A stretch of 9,158 nt of DNA, taken from the NCBI GenBank assembly GCA_001799475.1, contig MGTN01000173.1, positions 3,117-12,274 of the forward strand, in the 5' to 3' direction. Within the stretch, counting starts at the first letter, position 1. Each line of letters opens with the position of its first letter. The notes below the pieces were generated by a model, which saw only the letters and a list, made by a program, of their open reading frames with translations, searched no databases and was not told the origin of the DNA. This stretch comes from Desulfovibrionales bacterium GWA2_65_9 (lineage in GTDB: Bacteria; Desulfobacterota; Desulfovibrionia; Desulfovibrionales; Desulfovibrionaceae). Position numbers and translations under genes: made by a program. Positions 5,363-9,158 of the stretch are shown here, in pieces.

Positions 5363-6577
5363 ATGAGCTTTAAAATTACCGACACCGTGACCTGGGTGGG
5401 CAAAAGGGACTGGGAACTGCGCCATTTCCACGGCCAGGAATATTCCACCCACCGGGGCTCCACCTACAACTCCTACCTGGTGCAGGACGAGAAGACCGCG
5501 CTCATCGAGACCGTGTGGGCGCCCTTTGCGGGCGAGTACATCCAGCAGTTGCAGAATGTGGTGGACCTGAAGCGCATCGATTACGTCATTGCCAACCACG
5601 CCGAGAGCGACCACAGCGGCGGGCTGCCGGAGCTCCTGCGGTTCATCCCGGAGGTGCCGGTCTACTGCACCGCCAACGGGGTCAAGTCGCTCAAGGGCCA
5701 CTACCACCAGGACTGGAACTTCCAGGTGGTCAAGACCGGCCAGCGCCTGAGCCTGGGCAAGGGGGAGCTCATCTTCATCGAGGCGCCCATGCTGCACTGG
5801 CCGGACACCATGTTCTGCTACCTGACCGGGGAGGACATCCTGTTCAGCAACGACGCCTTCGGCCACCATCTGGCCTCTGAGGGCATGTACAACGACCTGG
5901 TGGACCCCTGCGCGCTGATGGAGGAGTGCATCAAGTACTACGCCAACATCCTGACCCCCTTCAGCGCGCTGGTGAAGCGCAAGATCGAGGAGTTCGCGGG
6001 CCTGGGGCTGCCGCTCAAGATGATCTGCCCCAGCCACGGCACCATCTGGCGCGACAACCCCATGCAGATCGTGACCAAGTATCTGGAGTGGGCGGCAGAC
6101 TACCAGGAGCACCAGGCGGTCATCGTCTACGACACCATGTGGAACGGCACCCGGCGCATGGCCGAGGCCATTGCCGAGGGCCTAAGCCAGGCCGACCCGA
6201 CCTTGAGGGTGAAGCTCTTCAACGCCGCCACAGGCGACAAGAACGACATCGTCACTGAGGTCTTCCGCTCCAAGGCCCTGCTCGTGGGCTCGCCCACCAT
6301 CAACCGGGGCTTTCTCTCGTCCATCGGCGGCTTCCTGGAACTGGTGCGCGGCCTGGGCTTCAGGAACAAGAAGGCTGCGGCCTTCGGGGCCTACGGCTGG
6401 AGCGGCGAATCGGTGAAGCTGCTCACTGCGCATCTGAAGGAGAGCGGATTCGATGTCCCGAGCGAGGGCGTCCGGGCCATGTGGAACCCGGACGGCGACG
6501 CGCTCGAGCAGTGCCGGGCCTTTGGCCGGGACTTTGGCCAGGGGTTGCGGGCTGACGGAAGCGGGCGGGAAGGATAG
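5363..6577 (+). CDS. Flavodiiron protein (FprA / rubredoxin:oxygen oxidoreductase type)
   Basis: Class A flavodiiron protein, 404 residues, which reduces oxygen to water and/or nitric oxide to nitrous oxide with electrons usually delivered by rubredoxin. The N-terminal metallo-beta-lactamase-like domain (to about residue 245) has the full diiron set: His79, Glu81, Asp83 and His84 in NHAESDHSG, His145 in MLHWPD, Asp164 in SNDAFG and His225 in CPSHG. The flavodoxin-like domain begins near 251 with VIVYDTMWNGTRRMA as the FMN phosphate loop, then VGSPTINRG and AFGAYGWSGE as further flavin loops. It ends without a rubredoxin domain, and no rubredoxin gene is in the window. AGGAG eight bases before ATG 5363 supports the start. 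Length and ligands match the Desulfovibrio gigas oxygen reductase closely. The stop codon TAG is part of the intergenic repeat that follows. Whether oxygen or nitric oxide is preferred is not decided by sequence. Confidence 0.96.
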   Translation: MSFKITDTVTWVGKRDWELRHFHGQEYSTHRGSTYNSYLVQDEKTALIETVWAPFAGEYIQQLQNVVDLKRIDYVIANHAESDHSGGLPELLRFIPEVPVYCTANGVKSLKGHYHQDWNFQVVKTGQRLSLGKGELIFIEAPMLHWPDTMFCYLTGEDILFSNDAFGHHLASEGMYNDLVDPCALMEECIKYYANILTPFSALVKRKIEEFAGLGLPLKMICPSHGTIWRDNPMQIVTKYLEWAADYQEHQAVIVYDTMWNGTRRMAEAIAEGLSQADPTLRVKLFNAATGDKNDIVTEVFRSKALLVGSPTINRGFLSSIGGFLELVRGLGFRNKKAAAFGAYGWSGESVKLLTAHLKESGFDVPSEGVRAMWNPDGDALEQCRAFGRDFGQGLRADGSGREG

Positions 6578-6693
6578 CCTCCGGCGGCCAAGGGGCGCTG
6601 CCCCTGGACCCCGCCAAAGGGCCTGAGGCCCTTTGGAATCCCCATGACGCGGAAAGGGCTGATTCAGGAGGAACCTGGATCAGCTCTTTCCGC
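6574..6693 (+). repeat. Intergenic repeat copy B (full form)
   Basis: The element starts on the flavodiiron stop codon. Modules in order are the core GCCTCCGGCGGCC, a small hairpin AGGGGC-GCT-GCCCCT (6591-6605), a 10-base perfect hairpin CCAAAGGGCC-TGA-GGCCCTTTGG (6614-6636), and a 20-base palindrome (6649-6668 with 6674-6693). The palindrome pairs fully if two G-U pairs are allowed, around the loop AGGAA. The two wobble positions suggest substitutions that keep pairing in RNA. Copies A and C share parts of this series. Confidence 0.8.
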
Positions 6694-6724
6694 TGTTGGT
6701 GGCACAGGGTTCCGAAGCCTCTGC

Positions 6725-6775
6725 CAAGTCGACGGGCCGGGTCGGGCTTCCTGCCTGCCCCGGCCCGTCGACTTG
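6725..6775. repeat. 17-base perfect inverted repeat with 17-base loop
   Basis: CAAGTCGACGGGCCGGG at 6725-6741 pairs with its exact complement at 6759-6775. Its sequence is unlike the other repeat modules. It lacks a T-run on either side, so it is a strong stem-loop of unknown role between converging genes. Confidence 0.75.
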
Positions 6776-6787
6776 AACTGAGGGGGT

Positions 6788-6834
6788 CCGGGGGAATTAT
6801 TCCCCCCGGCGGGGTCAAGGGGCGGAGCCCCTTG
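6788..6834 (-). repeat. Intergenic repeat copy D (partial, inverted)
   Basis: Read on the minus strand, CAAGGGGC-TCC-GCCCCTTG (6834-6816) is followed by GACCCCGCC. This resembles the hairpin module and the following GGACCCCGCC of copy B. Next comes a second stem, CCGGGGGGAATAATTCCCCCGG (6809-6788), with one bulged base. It points away from the PFOR gene, as B points away from the flavodiiron gene. The GCCTCCGGCGGC core is missing. Confidence 0.6.
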
Positions 6835-6866
6835 GCCTGCCCTTGCTCTGTCTAGGCGCGGCAACG

Positions 6867-6902
6867 CAAAAGGCCCCGGAACTGCTGTCCCGGGGCCTTT
6901 TG
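6867..6902. terminator. Bidirectional intrinsic terminator between the flavodiiron and PFOR genes
   Basis: A 13-base perfect stem, CAAAAGGCCCCGG (6867-6879) with its complement at 6890-6902, encloses a 10-base loop. Each strand ends the stem in CCTTTTG, giving a T-run both ways (CTTTTGTTT on the plus strand). It begins 22 bases after the PFOR stop codon, so its main role is probably to end PFOR transcription, while also stopping any read-through from the left. Confidence 0.85.
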
Positions 6903-6924
6903 TTTCAGGTGTGTTTTCGCTGGG

Positions 6925-9158
6925 CTACTTGCCGCTGCGGCCGTCGTCGCAGGGGCCGTCCTTTTTGGTGGGGCTGGCATGCTCGGCCACGGTCGCCGTG
7001 GTGCAGCCCTTGACGCCGTTTGGGGCCGCTTCAGCCGCCGCAGGGGCAGCCGGAGGCGTGGGGATGTCCAGGCCGCCCTCCACGCAGACGCGCTTGGGGT
7101 CGTCCATCTGCATCAGCTGCTGGTAGCGCTTCATGTAGCTGGTCTCGATGCCCGCGCGCAGCCGCTTGGATTCCTCGGGCATGGCCTTTTCCAGGGCGGC
7201 GTAGCGGTTCTCGCCGGAGAGGAAGGCCTGGAGCGTGCCGTCCGGGGCCTTGGACTCCAGCTTGAAGGGATTCTGGCCCTGGTCGGCCAGCTGCGGGTTG
7301 AAGCGGTACAGCGGCCAGTAGCCGGACTGGACGGCCAGCTTGCCCTCTTCCTGGCTCTTGCCCATGCCCTTCTTGATGCCCTGGTTGATGCAGGGGGCGT
7401 AGGCGATGACCAGCGAGGGACCGGGGTAGGCCTCGGCCTCAAGGAGGGCCTTCAGGGTCTGGTTCTTGTCCGCGCCCATGCTGATGCTGGCCACGTAGAC
7501 GTAGCCGTAGGTCATGGCCATGCGGCCCAGATCCTTCTTGCCGGTCTTTTTGCCGCTGGCCGCGAACTTGGCGATGGAGCCGAGCGGCGTGGCCTTGGAG
7601 GACTGGCCGCCGGTGTTGGAGTAGACCTCGGTGTCCATGACCAGGATGTTGATGTCCTCGCCGCTGGCCAGCACGTGGTCCACGCCGCCATAGCCGATGT
7701 CGTAGGCCCAGCCGTCGCCGCCGAAGATCCACACGGACTTCTTGGTCAGCAGGTCGGCCATGCCGGCGATCTCGGCCAGGAGCGGGTCGCTGGTCTTGGT
7801 CGGGGTCTTGGCCAGGAGGCCTTTGAGCGTGTCGCCCGCAGTGCGGGAGACGGTGGGATCGTTTTTGCCCGCCAGCCATTCGGCAGCGGCCTGCTTGATG
7901 GCGGGTGCGGCCTTGGAGTCCTGCACCTGGCCCATGAGTTCGTTGAGCTTGGCGCGACGCTGGTTGATGGCCATGGTGAAGCCGTAGCCGAACTCGGCGG
8001 CGTCTTCAAAGAGCGAGTTGCTCCAGGCCGGGCCGAAGCCGTCCTTGTTGACGCAGTAGGGGCTGGCCGGAGCCGAGGCGCCCCAGATGGAGGAGCAGCC
8101 CGTGGCGTTGGCGATCATCATGCGCTCGCCGAAGAGCTGGGTGATGAGCTTGACGTAGGGGGTCTCGCCGCAACCGGCACAGGCGCCGGAGAACTCCAGC
8201 AGCGGCTGCTGGAACTGGCTGCCCTTGAGGCTCTCGCGCTTGAGCAGGTCGCCCTTGATGGCCACGGTCTCAAAGAAGACCTGGTTGGGCACCTGGACAG
8301 CAGTCTGGGTGTCCAGGGGCTTCATGACCAGGGCCTTTTCCTTGGCCGGGCAGATGTCCGCGCAGTTGCCGCAGCCCATGCAGTCCAGCGTGTTCACCTG
8401 GATGCGGAAGCCCAGTTCCTTGAGTTCCTTGCCCAGTGCGGGGACGGTCTCGAAGCCCTTGGGCGCCTTCTTGGCCTCGGCGTCGCTGAGCAGGGCCGGG
8501 CGGATGGCCGCGTGGGGGCAGACCACGGCGCACTGGTTGCACTGGATGCAGTTTTCCTTGATCCACATGGGCACGTTGATGGCCACGCCGCGTTTCTCGA
8601 ACTTGGCGGTGGCCACCGGGAAGGAACCGTCCGGGGTGAAGGCGCTGACAGGCAGGCTGTCACCCTTCTGGGCCAGGATGGGGCGCATGACGTCGGACAC
8701 GAAGGCGGGCACCTTGTCCGATTTGGCGGACGCGTCCTTGGCCTTGGCCCAGCTGGCGGGCACCTTGATTTCAACGAGGTTGGCCAGGGTCTGGTCCACG
8801 CCGTCCACGTTCATCTTGACGATCTTGTCGCCCTTCTTGCCGTATTCCTTTTTGATGGAGTCCTTCAACAGGGAGATGGCCTTGTCGATGGGCAGGACCT
8901 TGGCCAGCTTGAAGAAGGCCGTCTGCATGATCATGTTGATGCGGTTGCCCAGGCCGACCGAGGCGGCGATCTTCACCGCGTCGATGGTGTAGAGCTTGAG
9001 CTTCTTCTCGGCGATGGTGCGCATCATGGCCGGAGGCAGGTTGGCTTCCATGTCCTTCACGGAATTCCAGGTGGAATTCAGGAGGACGGTGCCGCCGGGC
9101 TTGATGCCTTCGAGCACGTCGTAGATGTGCACGTAGCCGGACTTGTGGCAGGCGATGA
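6925..9158 (-). CDS. nifJ: Pyruvate:ferredoxin (flavodoxin) oxidoreductase, C-terminal part; N-terminus beyond window
   Basis: Central enzyme of anaerobic pyruvate use: pyruvate plus CoA gives acetyl-CoA, CO2 and reduced ferredoxin. Single-chain PFOR is also named por in Desulfovibrio. The frame is open to the right edge (IACHKSGYVHIYDVLEG), so about 744 of some 1200 residues are present. Visible in order: the end of the gamma-type domain, a two-cluster ferredoxin domain with CIQCNQCAVVCP (8550-8515) and CMGCGNCADICP (8382-8347), then the thiamine diphosphate domain. The third cluster has its ligands in GACAGCGE (codons at 8179 and 8170), NATGCSS (8095) and YAPCINQG (7390). The cofactor motif runs from GDGWAYDIG (7719 down) to NTGGQ (7617-7603). 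After YMKRYQQL comes an extension of about 55 residues rich in Pro and Ala with Cys codons at 7084, 7003 and 6949. It recalls the D. africanus extension that protects the enzyme from oxygen. Strongly ended by the terminator at 6867-6902. Confidence 0.97.
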   Translation of the reverse strand, partial: IACHKSGYVHIYDVLEGIKPGGTVLLNSTWNSVKDMEANLPPAMMRTIAEKKLKLYTIDAVKIAASVGLGNRINMIMQTAFFKLAKVLPIDKAISLLKDSIKKEYGKKGDKIVKMNVDGVDQTLANLVEIKVPASWAKAKDASAKSDKVPAFVSDVMRPILAQKGDSLPVSAFTPDGSFPVATAKFEKRGVAINVPMWIKENCIQCNQCAVVCPHAAIRPALLSDAEAKKAPKGFETVPALGKELKELGFRIQVNTLDCMGCGNCADICPAKEKALVMKPLDTQTAVQVPNQVFFETVAIKGDLLKRESLKGSQFQQPLLEFSGACAGCGETPYVKLITQLFGERMMIANATGCSSIWGASAPASPYCVNKDGFGPAWSNSLFEDAAEFGYGFTMAINQRRAKLNELMGQVQDSKAAPAIKQAAAEWLAGKNDPTVSRTAGDTLKGLLAKTPTKTSDPLLAEIAGMADLLTKKSVWIFGGDGWAYDIGYGGVDHVLASGEDINILVMDTEVYSNTGGQSSKATPLGSIAKFAASGKKTGKKDLGRMAMTYGYVYVASISMGADKNQTLKALLEAEAYPGPSLVIAYAPCINQGIKKGMGKSQEEGKLAVQSGYWPLYRFNPQLADQGQNPFKLESKAPDGTLQAFLSGENRYAALEKAMPEESKRLRAGIETSYMKRYQQLMQMDDPKRVCVEGGLDIPTPPAAPAAAEAAPNGVKGCTTATVAEHASPTKKDGPCDDGRSGK

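Larger units (their letters stand above)
6578..6924. other. Convergent flavodiiron/PFOR intergenic region filled with hairpins
   Basis: No gene is supported in these roughly 350 bases. They hold repeat copy B, a 17-base inverted repeat, an inverted repeat copy D and a terminator. The leftover pieces 6694-6724 and 6839-6866 show nothing I can name. Confidence 0.7.

Noticed and set aside
4562..6112. Long open frame on the minus strand (516 codons) opposite the hemerythrin and flavodiiron genes
   Set aside because: High-GC shadow of two well-supported genes; the translation shows no domain and is rich in the Val, His and Gln typical of antisense frames.
8225..8992. 255-codon plus-strand frame opposite the PFOR gene
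   Set aside because: Antisense shadow of conserved PFOR coding sequence, with no motif of its own.

Overview
The window looks like chromosomal DNA of a high-GC, anaerobic, sulfate-reducing deltaproteobacterium of the Desulfovibrio group. The reasons are high GC in both coding and intergenic DNA, a single-chain pyruvate:ferredoxin oxidoreductase with a cysteine-bearing C-terminal extension, a flavodiiron oxygen reductase of rubredoxin:oxygen oxidoreductase type, a hemerythrin-like protein, and GC-rich hairpin repeats between genes. This placement is an inference from gene content; no rRNA or tRNA gene is present.

Layout: (1) 1-1085 (+), 3' part of a hybrid sensor histidine kinase/response regulator whose N-terminus lies left of the window, followed by a GC-rich hairpin. 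(2) 1193-1636 (+), queF. (3) 1637-2003, a convergent gap of about 370 bases filled with inverted repeats. (4) 4620 down to 2004 (-), four genes in one direction: a LigB/YgiD-like extradiol dioxygenase, then queD, queE and queC. (5) 4754-6577 (+), a hemerythrin-like protein and a flavodiiron protein, divergent from group 4. (6) 6578-6924, a second convergent gap packed with hairpins and a bidirectional terminator. (7) 6925-9158 (-), the C-terminal two thirds of pyruvate:ferredoxin oxidoreductase, running off the right edge.

Two themes stand out. QueD, QueE, QueC and QueF together take 7,8-dihydroneopterin triphosphate to preQ1, the base put into tRNA to make queuosine; only GTP cyclohydrolase, Tgt, QueA and the last reductase are absent here. 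The hemerythrin/flavodiiron pair and the oxygen-sensitive PFOR fit oxygen handling in an anaerobe.

I see no clearly novel multi-gene system. The most unusual material is the modular family of palindromic repeats at gene 3' ends: two copies 5 kb apart match at 44 of 46 positions apart from one 26-base module, and one copy supplies the last codons of queC. Smaller oddities are a probable leaderless queD transcript, a 14-residue spacing in the QueC zinc site, a Met in place of the usual His in QueF, and a 15-base triplicated repeat in the hemerythrin gene.
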